Assembly: GCF_008329715.1 (NCBI RefSeq)
Contig: NZ_VTSR01000032.1
Coordinates: 434,001 to 498,000 of the forward strand
From: Gimesia chilikensis
GTDB taxonomy: Bacteria > Planctomycetota > Planctomycetia > Planctomycetales > Planctomycetaceae
Direction: 5' to 3'
Length of the DNA: 64,000 nt
A program made the translations under genes and the position numbers. Position 1 is the stretch's first letter, and every line of letters begins with the position of its first letter. Of the stretch, positions 7,466 through 16,990 are shown piece after piece. The notes below the pieces were generated by a model that was given only the letters and a program-made list of their open reading frames with translations, did no database searches and had not been told where the DNA came from.

Positions 7466-10066
7466 ATGGCAGAAGAAACAAACAAACAACCAGAATCTGA
7501 AGCAGACCCGCAATCCTCAGCGGTGACAGCTGAGGCTGAAGTGACCGAAGCTGGTGCTGCAGTCGGGGAAGATGGTTCGCGCGCTCTGCCTCAACGCCTG
7601 CTGCGGTTTGTCAGTTCGCGCTGGAAGCTGGTGGGGATTGCTGCTTCGCTTCTCGTGCTGTTGACCATCTACCTGATGAGTGGATCCAGCGAGCCGGAGA
7701 AAACGCCTCAGGAGATTCTGGCCGAATCGCTGGAACTGCTGGAAGATCGCGAAGATCCGAAGTCGTGGACCATCGCGCAGGACCTGGCTTACTCGCTCAA
7801 GAAACAGGAGTATCAGGACCCGGATTTTCCTGGTGCCTTATACTACATATTTGGAGTGGTTGCCTTTCGCAATGCGGAAGAGCTGACAGGAGAGTCCCAG
7901 GATCATCAGTACCTGATTGCCAGCCGCTATCTCAAGGAAGCGGAACGTAGAGCCATCATTCAGAAGTACCGACCCGAATGGTGCTTCGCGTATGGCTCCA
8001 GTCTTTATCAGCTCGGTTCGACGAAACTGTCACGACCGTTACTTGAAGAAGCGGTCGAGACCTGGCCGCATGGTAAACTCAATGCATCCATGATGCTGAC
8101 TGATATCTACCTGGATCACAAAGCGGACGCGGAACTGCAGAAAGCATTCAAATTGAACTCCGCAGCACTGCAGTCAGACAATCTTAACCCCGTGACGCAG
8201 GATCGCCTCTACCTGCAACGTGCTCAGATCATGCTGGCTCAGGGGAAAAACGATCTGGCTGAAGAAGTGCTGACGAAGGTTCAGGAGCGGGACTCGGTCA
8301 ACCAGGTGACTCTCGTCTTCCAGGCGCAGACGTTGATGGCTGAGGGTAAGTATCAGGAAGCACTGACTATCCTGGCGCCACTCAAAGATAACCTGGGACT
8401 CGACCGCAAGTTTTCCCGGCAGGCATCCTATCTGATGGGGCTGTGTGCGGAATCATTGAATGATGAAGAGGCGGCAATCGGTTTTTATGAGCAGACTACC
8501 CACCGGTATGCAGGGACTCATGAAGGGCTGGCTGCGTATCTGCATCTGGCCGAGTTGCTCCGTAAAAATGGACGTACTGAAGAAGCATTGATCGCCTACA
8601 GGACGGCTCTGCGGTCAGTCAGCAGTCCGGAGGATTTTCGTAATCGCTGGATCAGTCTGGAAGGATTTCGCAAGTACGTACTCGACGCCTGGAATGACTG
8701 GGTTGATGAAGCAAAAATCAAAAATGGTGTGACCTATTTCAGCGCCGCAATTCAATTGTCCGAATATCTGCCCCCCCTGTTGCCTGAGGTGCAGGCACGC
8801 GAACTGGCTGCGAATGCCAATCGGCGGTGGGCGGAATATCTTGAACGCAGCTACGAACAGACGACCGTCAGTGAGCAGGAGAGTCTGAAACATGAACTGC
8901 AGGACCACTGGATTCAAAGTGGTAAAGCGTATTATGAACTGGCCCGCCGTCTGAAAACGACGGATCGTTACGGAGAGATTCTGTCCATTTCTGCAGAGCA
9001 TTTTCAGAAAGGTCAGGATTATGAAACTGCACTCAAGGTGCTGACCCGGTTTATCAATATCAACCCGGACAAAAAAATGCCCCAGGCACTGGTTCGTCGG
9101 GGGGAAATTCTGCTGGAACTGGATCAACTGGATGAAGCCATCAGTCATTTTGAACGGGTGATGACGAACTATCCCACCGATGTGGCTGCGTTCCAGGCAA
9201 AGTATCTGCTGGGCGTTGCACACCTGGAGCAGGATCAGCTCGAACAGGCTCAGGGGGTCTGGAAAGAGATTCTGGAGAACAGCAATTTAACGCCTCAGGC
9301 GAAACAGTGGTCGGATTCTCTGTTTGCACTGGGTAAGTTGAATTTTCACCTCGGGAAGATTGCGGGCAAAAAGCCCCAGGCGGCAGGTGGCACAGCACAA
9401 GGTGAGAAGGCGACTGCACAGCCGGGACCCTATTTTTACTTCGAGGAATCGACGCGCCGACTGCGGGAATACGTGAATCGGTACCCGGAATCAGAAAAGG
9501 TGCATGAGGCACGGTTCCTGCTTGCCCGGGCTTTGCAGAATCTGGCGGATGAACCCTTGCAGGAGATGAAAACTGCCCGAACCGAAAACGCCCGCCAGGA
9601 ACTGCAGCGGAAACAGTATCGTTTTTTGAATATGGCGATTGAACAGTTACAGAGTCTGAATCGCGATCTCCGCCGGCTCGAGAGTCAGGATCGCCTCGAT
9701 CCCCTCGGAAAGCGACTGTTGAAATCAACCTGTTTCGGCAAAGCGCATCTGCTGTACATGACGGGTGAGTACGAAGACGCGATTAAGTCGTATCACGATG
9801 CCGTCAATCGCTATCCACAATGCACGGAAGTGTTGATTGCCTATATGAAAATGTCAGGCTGCTATGAAAGCCTGGGTAAAAAAAATGAAGCCAAGAGCAT
9901 GCTGGAGCAGGCCAAGATTATCCTGAAACAGATGCCCGATAAAGTGTTTGATTCCCGGGACAGTAACCTGGGGCGTGAGGAATGGAATCGCTGGCTGGAC
10001 TGGTCGCGGGAGTTGCGCTATTCCAATCAGCAGGCGACTACGGCCAAAACTGGAAATGGTGCCTGA
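7466..10066 (+). CDS. Large membrane-anchored tetratricopeptide-repeat protein
   Basis: The 866-residue protein has an acidic N-terminus, one membrane segment (about residues 54-71) and then a long helical region made of TPR-like pairs. Examples are the stretches around AEEVLTKVQERDSVNQVTLV, ALTILAPLKDNL, DEAISHFERVMTNYPTDVAA and EDAIKSYHDAVNRYPQCTEV. TPR solenoids act as protein-protein scaffolds. No catalytic domain is present. It stands just ahead of the flagellar cluster, 91 bp before the flgN-like gene and on the same strand, so a role in assembling or localising the flagellar basal body is possible but is inference from position. An envelope scaffold linked to the upstream wall genes is equally compatible. 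Confidence 0.8.
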   Translation: MAEETNKQPESEADPQSSAVTAEAEVTEAGAAVGEDGSRALPQRLLRFVSSRWKLVGIAASLLVLLTIYLMSGSSEPEKTPQEILAESLELLEDREDPKSWTIAQDLAYSLKKQEYQDPDFPGALYYIFGVVAFRNAEELTGESQDHQYLIASRYLKEAERRAIIQKYRPEWCFAYGSSLYQLGSTKLSRPLLEEAVETWPHGKLNASMMLTDIYLDHKADAELQKAFKLNSAALQSDNLNPVTQDRLYLQRAQIMLAQGKNDLAEEVLTKVQERDSVNQVTLVFQAQTLMAEGKYQEALTILAPLKDNLGLDRKFSRQASYLMGLCAESLNDEEAAIGFYEQTTHRYAGTHEGLAAYLHLAELLRKNGRTEEALIAYRTALRSVSSPEDFRNRWISLEGFRKYVLDAWNDWVDEAKIKNGVTYFSAAIQLSEYLPPLLPEVQARELAANANRRWAEYLERSYEQTTVSEQESLKHELQDHWIQSGKAYYELARRLKTTDRYGEILSISAEHFQKGQDYETALKVLTRFININPDKKMPQALVRRGEILLELDQLDEAISHFERVMTNYPTDVAAFQAKYLLGVAHLEQDQLEQAQGVWKEILENSNLTPQAKQWSDSLFALGKLNFHLGKIAGKKPQAAGGTAQGEKATAQPGPYFYFEESTRRLREYVNRYPESEKVHEARFLLARALQNLADEPLQEMKTARTENARQELQRKQYRFLNMAIEQLQSLNRDLRRLESQDRLDPLGKRLLKSTCFGKAHLLYMTGEYEDAIKSYHDAVNRYPQCTEVLIAYMKMSGCYESLGKKNEAKSMLEQAKIILKQMPDKVFDSRDSNLGREEWNRWLDWSRELRYSNQQATTAKTGNGA

Positions 10067-10157
10067 CAAATAAGATTAACCTGTCTGCGGTTCAGCCAGG
10101 ACTGTGTGATGCAGTTCGGGCAAACCGGAAACGATTTAGAAAAATGTTAAAAGTGTT

Positions 10158-10610
10158 ATGACTTCCACACACATGATTGATTATCCGAAACTGTTTGCGG
10201 TGCGTCTGGAATACTCCAGGGCCCTGTTGAAGCTCTCCCTTCAGCAGCAGGATCTGATCGAGCAGGATGATTACACGCAGCTGCTGGATGTTCTGGGGCA
10301 GAAACAGCGGTTGCTGGGACAACTGGACCAGTATACCCGGCAGTTGCCTCAACTCTGGGAAAAATGGAAGGCCGACCGGGATCAGCTGCCGACAGATCAG
10401 CGGGAGACCTGTGAAACCATTTTACAGCAATCGGAGGCAGTGCTGTCCGAGTTGTTGCAGAACGAAGATACCAGCACGCAGTCGATGGTGCATCGACGCG
10501 ATCAGACACGTGAGCAGTTAAAGTCACTCAACCAGGGGGGCAGAGTGGGTGAAGCCTACCGGGACAACCTGGCCCCGGTGACGCATCGCCATTTGAATAT
10601 CGACCAGTAA
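10158..10610 (+). CDS. FlgN-like flagellar export chaperone (putative)
   Basis: The 150-residue protein is predicted to be almost wholly helical, with heptad-like leucines and many Q, D and E residues (for example LLKLSLQQQDLIEQDDYTQLLDVLGQKQRLLGQLDQY). The pattern of an N-terminal helix with repeated 'QxxLIexdDyexLlxvLxxKqxLl' is typical of FlgN, the chaperone for the hook-junction proteins FlgK and FlgL. There are no motifs with catalytic meaning. It is the first gene of the flagellar run, 53 bp before the regulator. Other small helical flagellar proteins such as FliT cannot be excluded. The substrates FlgK and FlgL are not in the window. Confidence 0.55.
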   Translation: MTSTHMIDYPKLFAVRLEYSRALLKLSLQQQDLIEQDDYTQLLDVLGQKQRLLGQLDQYTRQLPQLWEKWKADRDQLPTDQRETCETILQQSEAVLSELLQNEDTSTQSMVHRRDQTREQLKSLNQGGRVGEAYRDNLAPVTHRHLNIDQ

Positions 10611-10663
10611 CGGTCACTTGAAACGATACGTAACGTTAATCTTTCAGAGATTGGTTTTTAATA

Positions 10664-12112
10664 ATGAAGCAGAGTATGATTCATCAGGTAACATCACGCG
10701 GCGTGATCCAGGTCGTATCCGAAGATCGGATCCGCCGACTGGAAATCTGTACGCAGTTGTCAAATCTGGGCTACACGGTCGTGCCGCTGGCAGAGATTGT
10801 GCTGTCTCCGGCACCACAGCATTCCGAGGCAGATGTTTGTGTATTGCTCGATGCGAAAGGGATTGCTGAATACGCCTTCAAGGCAGAGACGCTCCCCGAG
10901 CAGAGTTTGATCCCGGTACTGTTTTATCCCGCTTTCACAGCCGGACAGGCACGTGACGCCCGACAGGCAGGTGGAGCGGGGAGTCTGGCTGGCATGGTTC
11001 CATTTGCAGAACTGAAGCCGGAAGACTCGCTGGAAAGTATCGGCCGTCTGCTCGATTCTGCGATCAGGTATTCTCGCCTGTCGCGAAAGTGTACCGGACT
11101 CATTCAGGAACTGAATACGCGATCAACGCGTAAGTTGATCGGTTACAGTCAGGCGATCCAGAATCTGCGCGACCGGATTGCCGACACGATTCATCTGCTG
11201 ACTCCCGTTTTGGTGCAGGGTGCTCCGGGGACGGAATTAGCACTGGTAGCAGAGATGATTCATGATGCCATGTTTCTGGAGACGCGACCTTTTATCAAGG
11301 TGAACTGCAGCAGCCTCACGATTGAAAATGTCGAGCGGGAACTGCTGGGGTATTTTACTGATGAGCAGAGCAGCTACACCGATGAGCCCAAGTGGAACCC
11401 CGGTCGCCTCGAGCAGGCGGAAGGGGGAACTCTGGTACTGGATCAGATGCAGCTTGCCTCTCTGCCGGTGCAGTCAGCGATTCTGAAAATCGTGGAACGG
11501 AATGAGTATCTCTCTCCCGAAGACGGTCTGCTTAAAAAACTCAACTGCCGACTGTTGACGTTAAGTCATGTTCCGCTGACCGAACTGGTTGCTCAAAATC
11601 AGTTCAAACGCAAACTGGCATCAGTGCTGGGTGAGACGACGATTTCGGTTCCGCGGTTGAATGATCGCAGGGAAGATCTGGCATTGCTCACGGAATACCT
11701 GTTGAGCGAAGTTGCCCGCAGCGAGGGGACTGTTCCCAAGCTGCTGACACTGAACGGCCTGGAAACCCTGAAGCGTCACAACTGGACCGGCGATGTACAG
11801 GAGCTGCGAAACCTGATTCAGCATGTCAGTCGTGTAGACAATAGTCCTCGCCTGGATGCTGCCAGCCTGCAGCCCTGGATTGGATCCGAGGCATTAGCAG
11901 ATCCCGAAGCAATGGTCGGTATGACCTTGCGGGAAATGGAACAGAAGTTGATTGAAAGTACATTTGCCCGCTGCGGGGGCAATCGTGAAAATACGGCCCA
12001 GATGCTGGACATCGGGTTGAGAACGCTTTCAGGAAAACTGAGATCGTACGGTTATCCGCCACGGGGAGGCCCAGATTCAAAACGGAACTTCACGGTCCGG
12101 CGTGCAGCCTGA
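10664..12112 (+). CDS. Degenerate NtrC-family enhancer-binding protein homologue in the flagellar cluster
   Basis: The 482-residue protein has the three-part layout of sigma-54 activators. An N-terminal receiver-like region (about 14-140) lacks an obvious phosphoacceptor motif. A central AAA+ like domain spans about 160-400. A C-terminal Fis-type helix-turn-helix lies near the end (EQKLIESTFARCGGNRENTAQMLDI). The ATPase signatures are broken: the Walker A loop reads GAPGTELA (186-193) with leucine at 192 where lysine is required, Walker B reads LVLDQ with Q261 instead of glutamate, and the GAFTGA sigma-54-contact loop is absent. The regulator at 35386-36780 has all of them intact. It probably binds DNA but cannot remodel sigma-54 polymerase. 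Related cases are FleQ-like flagellar master regulators. It may act as a repressor, antiactivator or hetero-oligomer partner. Placement before flgB fits flagellar control. Confidence 0.82.
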   Translation: MKQSMIHQVTSRGVIQVVSEDRIRRLEICTQLSNLGYTVVPLAEIVLSPAPQHSEADVCVLLDAKGIAEYAFKAETLPEQSLIPVLFYPAFTAGQARDARQAGGAGSLAGMVPFAELKPEDSLESIGRLLDSAIRYSRLSRKCTGLIQELNTRSTRKLIGYSQAIQNLRDRIADTIHLLTPVLVQGAPGTELALVAEMIHDAMFLETRPFIKVNCSSLTIENVERELLGYFTDEQSSYTDEPKWNPGRLEQAEGGTLVLDQMQLASLPVQSAILKIVERNEYLSPEDGLLKKLNCRLLTLSHVPLTELVAQNQFKRKLASVLGETTISVPRLNDRREDLALLTEYLLSEVARSEGTVPKLLTLNGLETLKRHNWTGDVQELRNLIQHVSRVDNSPRLDAASLQPWIGSEALADPEAMVGMTLREMEQKLIESTFARCGGNRENTAQMLDIGLRTLSGKLRSYGYPPRGGPDSKRNFTVRRAA

Positions 12113-12149
12113 CCAGCGGCAGCGTTGATTGTTTATTAAGGTGTAAATC

Positions 12150-12614
12150 ATGTTAGATCAGATTCTGAATTCCAATTCGTTGCCACTGCTGGAGAAAATG
12201 GCCGCGTTCTCAGAGCGTCGGCAGGAAGTTCTGGCGGGAAATATCGCGAACATTGATACCCCCGGGTACAAGATGCGCGATCTGCCTGTGGCCGAATTTC
12301 GGCAGGCATTGCAGGAAGCCGTTCAGTTGCAGGAAAAGCTGGCTCAGCCTGCCAACCGTTCGTCACTGTCGATGCCGGTGACGCTGGGAGAAACACGAAA
12401 CCCGGAAACAGAGCTGCAGAGACTATTTCCGCGGAGTCTGTACGAAGCCCGGGAAACGTCGCCTCAGAATCTGACCTTTAATGATGATAATAATCGGAGC
12501 ATTGAAGCACAGGTGATGCATATGACCAAAAACTCGCTGATGCAGCAGTTTGCGGTTGAGACCATGATGGCTCAGATGAATCAACTGTTAACGGTAATCT
12601 CTGAAAGAGCTTAA
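12150..12614 (+). CDS. flgB: Flagellar basal-body rod protein FlgB
   Basis: FlgB is a proximal rod subunit joining the MS-ring/FliE to the rod, exported by the flagellar type III system. The 154-residue product carries the rod/hook N-terminal signature in RRQEVLAGNIANIDTPGYKMRDL (about residues 22-44), with the conserved NIAN and DTPGYK elements, and a C-terminal helix (QVMHMTKNSLMQQFAVETMMAQMNQLLTVI) typical of rod proteins that form the D0 coiled coil. It is the first gene of a flgB-flgC-fliE-fliF run in the standard order. The gap to flgC is 48 bp. Confidence 0.95.
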   Translation: MLDQILNSNSLPLLEKMAAFSERRQEVLAGNIANIDTPGYKMRDLPVAEFRQALQEAVQLQEKLAQPANRSSLSMPVTLGETRNPETELQRLFPRSLYEARETSPQNLTFNDDNNRSIEAQVMHMTKNSLMQQFAVETMMAQMNQLLTVISERA

Positions 12615-12662
12615 GGCCTGTAACCTGAGTGAACTCAGGAAGACCGGGTAAAGGAGCGAGGT

Positions 12663-13076
12663 ATGTTTAAGGGAATTGATATCAGCAGCAGTGCTCTGGT
12701 GGCACAGCGTCAGAGAATGAACACAATTGCAGGTAATATCGCTGCAGTGAATGTGTCTTATGACCCTGCCAGCGACAAAGAGCCCTATTATCGGCGGATT
12801 GTGACCTTCCAGGCGGATACGGAGAGCCTGGACCAGGAGAAGTCGGGAGTCGGTGTCCAATATCATGTAAAAATTGATACAGACACACCTTTAAGAAAAA
12901 CGTATGATCCCGGCCATCCTCACGCAGACCAGGATGGGAATGTTACCTATCCTAACATTGATATGGTCAACGAGTTCGTCAACGCCATGGAGGCAGGACG
13001 TTCCTACGAGGCCAATATTTCCGCAATGCAGATGTCGAAAGAGATGTTTAATACATCGTTGCGGATTCTGGCGTGA
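12663..13076 (+). CDS. flgC: Flagellar basal-body rod protein FlgC
   Basis: FlgC is the second proximal rod protein. The 137-residue product opens MFKGIDISSSALVAQRQRMNTIAGNIAAVN, the conserved rod N-terminus, and ends VNEFVNAMEAGRSYEANISAMQMSKEMFNTSLRIL, the FlgC-type C-terminal helix. Length is normal. GGAGCGAGGT lies just before the ATG. It is followed after 58 bp by fliE. Confidence 0.96.
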   Translation: MFKGIDISSSALVAQRQRMNTIAGNIAAVNVSYDPASDKEPYYRRIVTFQADTESLDQEKSGVGVQYHVKIDTDTPLRKTYDPGHPHADQDGNVTYPNIDMVNEFVNAMEAGRSYEANISAMQMSKEMFNTSLRILA

Positions 13077-13134
13077 GGTGAGACTTTCAGTATCGTAAAA
13101 TTCAACTTCATCTGATCTCAGGGAAGGGAACAGG

Positions 13135-13449
13135 ATGACGAATTCCATCAGTCATATCGGAAATGCATTTGTGCCGGGGATTCCCCCGACAGGCATTCAG
13201 GAAGCAGGCACTGCCAACCCATCGGGCGGTCCTTCCTTCAAGGAACTGATGCTGGACTCACTGCATAACGCCAATCAGATCCAGCTGGACTCGCAACAGG
13301 CTATTGAAAAAGGACTGCTGGGAGGCGATATCACCCAGGCAGAAGTCTTCACCTCAGTGAAGAAAGCGGATCTGGCCCTGAAGATGATGGTGCAGATGCG
13401 AAATAAACTGCTGGAAGCCTACAACGAAGTACAGCGGATGCAGCTCTGA
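13135..13449 (+). CDS. fliE: Flagellar hook-basal body protein FliE
   Basis: FliE is the small adapter between the MS-ring (FliF) and the rod, and is needed early in export. The 104-residue product has a variable N-terminus and the typical C-terminal half: SFKELMLDSLHNANQIQLDSQQAIEKGLLGGDI followed by VFTSVKKADLALKMMVQMRNKLLEAYNEVQRMQL, with the conserved 'kadla...mvqirnkll.AYqei.rmqi' pattern. Size and position between flgC and fliF are standard. Confidence 0.96.
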   Translation: MTNSISHIGNAFVPGIPPTGIQEAGTANPSGGPSFKELMLDSLHNANQIQLDSQQAIEKGLLGGDITQAEVFTSVKKADLALKMMVQMRNKLLEAYNEVQRMQL

Positions 13450-13514
13450 TCAACCGCACTCAATAGCGATTCTCTTACCATTTTGACATGGACTAGTCGA
13501 TTGGTTACCCCGGT

Positions 13515-15131
13515 ATGGATACGATAAAAAAAATATATCAACAGTTCGCAAGCTTATATCAGAACATGACGGGCAGTCAGCGGGCGATTCTGCTGGCCGT
13601 CCCCCTGTTGATGATGGTTGCGTTTGGCTTCCTGTTCTTTCGCGAAAGCCAATCCAGTTATGTGTCACTTTCGCTGGGGAAAGATTTCACCACGGAAGGT
13701 GTGATTCACGCTGAAGAGGTCCTGCTGCGGGCGGGACTGACCGACTTCACCCGGAAAGGACAGCGGATCATGGTCCCGCAGTCCGAAGTGACCCGCTACA
13801 ATGCGGCGCTGATCGAAGGGGGTGGGCTGCCGACTGACTGGGCATCCGAATGGCAGGAGCAGTTTGAGAAATCAAGCATGTTCGTCAGCAAGGACCAGTT
13901 GCAGGTGATGCGGGATATCGCTTTAGGGAATCAGCTGCGCAGAATGATCCGGGCCATCCCCTCGATTGAAGATGCGAGTGTGATGTGGGCCCGTTCCAAG
14001 AAACGGCTTCGCTGGAATAACACCACTCCCGAAGTCACAGCAACTGTGATGGTCAAGCCGCGTCCTGGACGGGAACTCTCTCCGACTCTGGCGAGCAGCC
14101 TGCGGGCAGCGGTCTCCACCATGGTACCTGACCTGACTGCGGAATCGGTGACCGTTTTCGACCAGTCCACCGGAAACTCTTACACGGCAGAAGATAAGAA
14201 TGCCGCCTTCGATGGTAAGTTCATCAGCTGGGTCAACAAGCATACCCGAAATTACCAGACCAAGATTCTGGACTCCCTCTCTTACATTCCCGATGTAATC
14301 GTGAATGTGAACGTCGATGTGGAAAACCTGAAGCGCTACGTTGAACGTAAGCAGGAAATCAATACCGATGGCACGGTCGCACTGCAGTCGAAAGAGCAGT
14401 CGACAGAGCGGAATATCAGCCAGAAGCCGGCCCGGGCCGAACCCGGTGCCCGTTCCAATCAGCCCAATTCACTGTCGGTAGCGCGTGGTAATGAAAAGAG
14501 CGAGAAAGTAACCGAAACGAATTCAGAATCGCTGTCGGCGCCTTCCTTTACCTGGACGGAAAAAGAGTTTGTTGCTGCGATGCCGAACACGGTTCAGGTT
14601 TCAATTTCCATTCCCGAAGACTATTACGCTGCTGTCGCAGTCAAACGGGGCATCCAGAAGGGAGAATCGGATGCAGAACTGGCCACCTTCAAACAGGCGA
14701 CTGATACGATCAAAGCTGAGGTGGAAACCAGCATTCAGAAACAGGTTCAGAAGCTGATTCCCTCCCAGTCGGCTGAGAATTCCGTGAGCGTTGCTTCATT
14801 CGTTCGCGTGGATCAGCAGGTACCGGAAGTGGCATTACCGATAACGGAAACCGTAGGTGAATTTGTGAGCCAGTGGGGCAGCACCATCGGTCTGGGGCTG
14901 TTCGCTCTCTGGGCACTCTGGATGCTCAATAAGAGTATGCCGGAGATTGAAGAAGTCAATACGGAGGAAGTAAACATGCCTCGCGAAAAACCGACTCCCT
15001 TGGACGATGAAGAGGAAGAGATTCGCCCCCGCAGGGAACCAACCCAGCGGGATGAAGTGCAGTTGCTCGTACGCGATAATCCGGAAGCCGCAGCTCTGGT
15101 GCTGCGGAAGTGGATCCAGTCCAAGTCGTAG
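13515..15131 (+). CDS. fliF: Flagellar MS-ring protein FliF
   Basis: FliF multimerises in the inner membrane to form the MS-ring, the platform for rotor and export gate. The 538-residue product has a first membrane helix at about residues 24-42, a large periplasmic region with ring-building motifs (YVSLSLGKDFTTEGVIHAEEVLLRAGL, then FVSKDQLQVMRDIALGNQLRRMIRAI and ATVMVKPRPGRELSP), a second helix at about 455-472, and a cytoplasmic tail ending in a helix for FliG binding (VQLLVRDNPEAAALVLRKWIQ). Length is close to E. coli FliF. The stop is 54 bp before the fliG start. Confidence 0.96.
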   Translation: MDTIKKIYQQFASLYQNMTGSQRAILLAVPLLMMVAFGFLFFRESQSSYVSLSLGKDFTTEGVIHAEEVLLRAGLTDFTRKGQRIMVPQSEVTRYNAALIEGGGLPTDWASEWQEQFEKSSMFVSKDQLQVMRDIALGNQLRRMIRAIPSIEDASVMWARSKKRLRWNNTTPEVTATVMVKPRPGRELSPTLASSLRAAVSTMVPDLTAESVTVFDQSTGNSYTAEDKNAAFDGKFISWVNKHTRNYQTKILDSLSYIPDVIVNVNVDVENLKRYVERKQEINTDGTVALQSKEQSTERNISQKPARAEPGARSNQPNSLSVARGNEKSEKVTETNSESLSAPSFTWTEKEFVAAMPNTVQVSISIPEDYYAAVAVKRGIQKGESDAELATFKQATDTIKAEVETSIQKQVQKLIPSQSAENSVSVASFVRVDQQVPEVALPITETVGEFVSQWGSTIGLGLFALWALWMLNKSMPEIEEVNTEEVNMPREKPTPLDDEEEEIRPRREPTQRDEVQLLVRDNPEAAALVLRKWIQSKS

Positions 15132-15185
15132 ACAAGTACTCCTGCGGGAGTCGATCAGTAATACAGTTAAAGAGTGGATAGAAAC

Positions 15186-16181
15186 ATGGATGATCTCCAA
15201 AAAGCAGCTGTGCTGTTACTGAGTCTGGACAAACCGCTGGCTGCAGAGGTCTTAAGTCTGATGTCCAAAGATGATGTCGAAAAAGTGACAATGATGATTG
15301 CCCGGATGCAGGATGTCACCAAAGAGCAGCAGTCCAGCGTATTGAACGAGTTCACTTCTCTGAGTGGTGAGCAGACCAATATGGAACGTGGTGGTCTGGA
15401 TGCGGTGAATGAACTGCTGGAACAGTCTCTGGGGAAAGAAGGCGCCGGTTCAATTCTGGACAGCATCAATCAGACGATGAACTCGGTTCCTTTCGGTTTT
15501 TTACAGAAGTCTGGAGCGGCGAACCTGCTGACCTTTATCATCGAAGAGCATCCGCAGACCATTGCCATGATCATGTCGCATCTGCCCAGTAACCTCGCGG
15601 CAGAAGTACTGGCAGGGCTCCCATCCAACAAGCAGATGGATGTGATCAAGCGGATTGCCAATATGGAGCAGACCAGTCCGGAGGTCATTCGTGACGTTGA
15701 GAAGAGCCTGGAACATCGAATGAAGAATACATTCAGCCAGGGGACCGAAAAGGCGGGTGGTGTGGAACTGGTGGCTGAAATCCTGAACGTAACCGACCGG
15801 ATGACCAACAAGGGGATTCTGGAAAATATGGATCAGGAGACACCCGACCTGGCAGACGAGATCAGAAGACTGATGTTCGTCTTTGACGATCTGGTCAAAC
15901 TGGACAACAAGGCCATTCAGGCTTTGCTCAAAGAGGTTGATACCAACCAGTGGGCGGTGGCTCTTAAGGGAGCCTCCGAAGAGATCAAGCAGAAGGTGCT
16001 CAGCAATCTGTCGCAACGGGCGGCTGACATGCTGCGGGAAGAAATGGAATACCTGGGGCCGATCAAGGTCAGCGATGTCGAAGCCGTGCAGCAACAGATT
16101 GTCGACAGCGTGCGGCGGCTGGAAGATGCCGGTGAGATTGAAGTCGCCTCCGGAAGCGAAAGCGAACAGTACATTACCTGA
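15186..16181 (+). CDS. fliG: Flagellar motor switch protein FliG
   Basis: FliG is the rotor protein that receives torque from MotA and couples the MS-ring to the C-ring. The 331-residue protein has three armadillo-like domains. The N-terminal one begins MDDLQKAAVLLLSLDKPLAAEVLSLMS. The middle domain contains the EHPQTIAMIMSHLPSNLAAEVLAGLP block with the EHPQ signature. The C-terminal torque domain includes FDDLVKLDNKAIQALLKEVDTNQWAVALKGASEEIKQKVLSNLSQRAADMLREEMEYLGP, with its conserved charged residues. I used the ATG at 15186; a GTG at 15174 would add four residues. This gives the family's standard length. Confidence 0.96.
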   Translation: MDDLQKAAVLLLSLDKPLAAEVLSLMSKDDVEKVTMMIARMQDVTKEQQSSVLNEFTSLSGEQTNMERGGLDAVNELLEQSLGKEGAGSILDSINQTMNSVPFGFLQKSGAANLLTFIIEEHPQTIAMIMSHLPSNLAAEVLAGLPSNKQMDVIKRIANMEQTSPEVIRDVEKSLEHRMKNTFSQGTEKAGGVELVAEILNVTDRMTNKGILENMDQETPDLADEIRRLMFVFDDLVKLDNKAIQALLKEVDTNQWAVALKGASEEIKQKVLSNLSQRAADMLREEMEYLGPIKVSDVEAVQQQIVDSVRRLEDAGEIEVASGSESEQYIT

Positions 16182-16261
16182 TGTCGGTCAGGGAACGAGT
16201 TTGATGTCAGGCGGTTCTGGACGCAGAGGCAGCCTGGCAGAATACAGATAAAGATGGAATT

Positions 16262-16981
16262 ATGGCGGAACTGGAAACAGCAAAACTGTTAAAAGCAGAA
16301 GCCTTTCGAGCATTGGGTTCGAAAGTGGCTTACAGTTTTAACGACATCGAAAAACGTTGCGAAGACTACATTCAGAAGGTGCGCGACCAGACGCGTCAGA
16401 TGATTCTGGATGCGCAGCAGGAAGCGGAACAAATCAGACAGACTGCCTACCAGGAAGGTCATCAACAGGGGGTGACCGAAGCACAAATGGAACAGGAGCA
16501 ACTGGTACAGACCCGGGCCGAGCAACGGGCCAGCCAGCTGGTTCAGGAGCAGCTGGGAACCGTTTATCCCGCGATGCAGCAGGCCGTGGAAGCCTTGCAG
16601 CACGAACGTGTGAACTGGAGACAGATCTGGGATAAGAGTGCTATCGAAATCTGCCTGGGGATTGCCGAGAAGGTGATCCGCGCGGAACTGAATGCGAAGC
16701 CTGAGTCGGTGCGTCCCATGATGAGTGAGGCGCTGAAGCTTGCTTCCGGCACGCAGCAGATTCGCTTTCATCTGAATCCTGTCGATGTCGAACATCTGGG
16801 GCAGAACACCAGAACTTTCATCAGTAATTTAACCGGCTGTCAGAGCTGTGAGATCATAGAGGACGAAACAATTTCTCCCGGTGGTTGTATTGTCGAGACG
16901 CAGCACGGCACGATTGACGCGACCCTGGAAACGCAACTCGAGCGAATTTCAGAGGAACTGATCATTCAGAATCAGGAATAG
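16262..16981 (+). CDS. fliH: Flagellar export regulator FliH
   Basis: FliH is the stator-like partner that holds the export ATPase FliI at the C-ring. The 239-residue protein has a central Q/E/A-rich coiled coil (about residues 45-110, DAQQEAEQIRQTAYQEGHQQGVTEAQ and following) and a C-terminal FliH/VATPase-E-like domain with ICLGIAEKVIRAEL and the VEDETISPGGCIVET-like ending, here EDETISPGGCIVETQHGTIDATLETQLERI. Placement between fliG and fliI is canonical. FliH is variable in its N-terminal half, so assignment relies mostly on the C-terminal motif and order. Confidence 0.92.
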   Translation: MAELETAKLLKAEAFRALGSKVAYSFNDIEKRCEDYIQKVRDQTRQMILDAQQEAEQIRQTAYQEGHQQGVTEAQMEQEQLVQTRAEQRASQLVQEQLGTVYPAMQQAVEALQHERVNWRQIWDKSAIEICLGIAEKVIRAELNAKPESVRPMMSEALKLASGTQQIRFHLNPVDVEHLGQNTRTFISNLTGCQSCEIIEDETISPGGCIVETQHGTIDATLETQLERISEELIIQNQE

Positions 16982-16990
16982 TTTTTTCGG

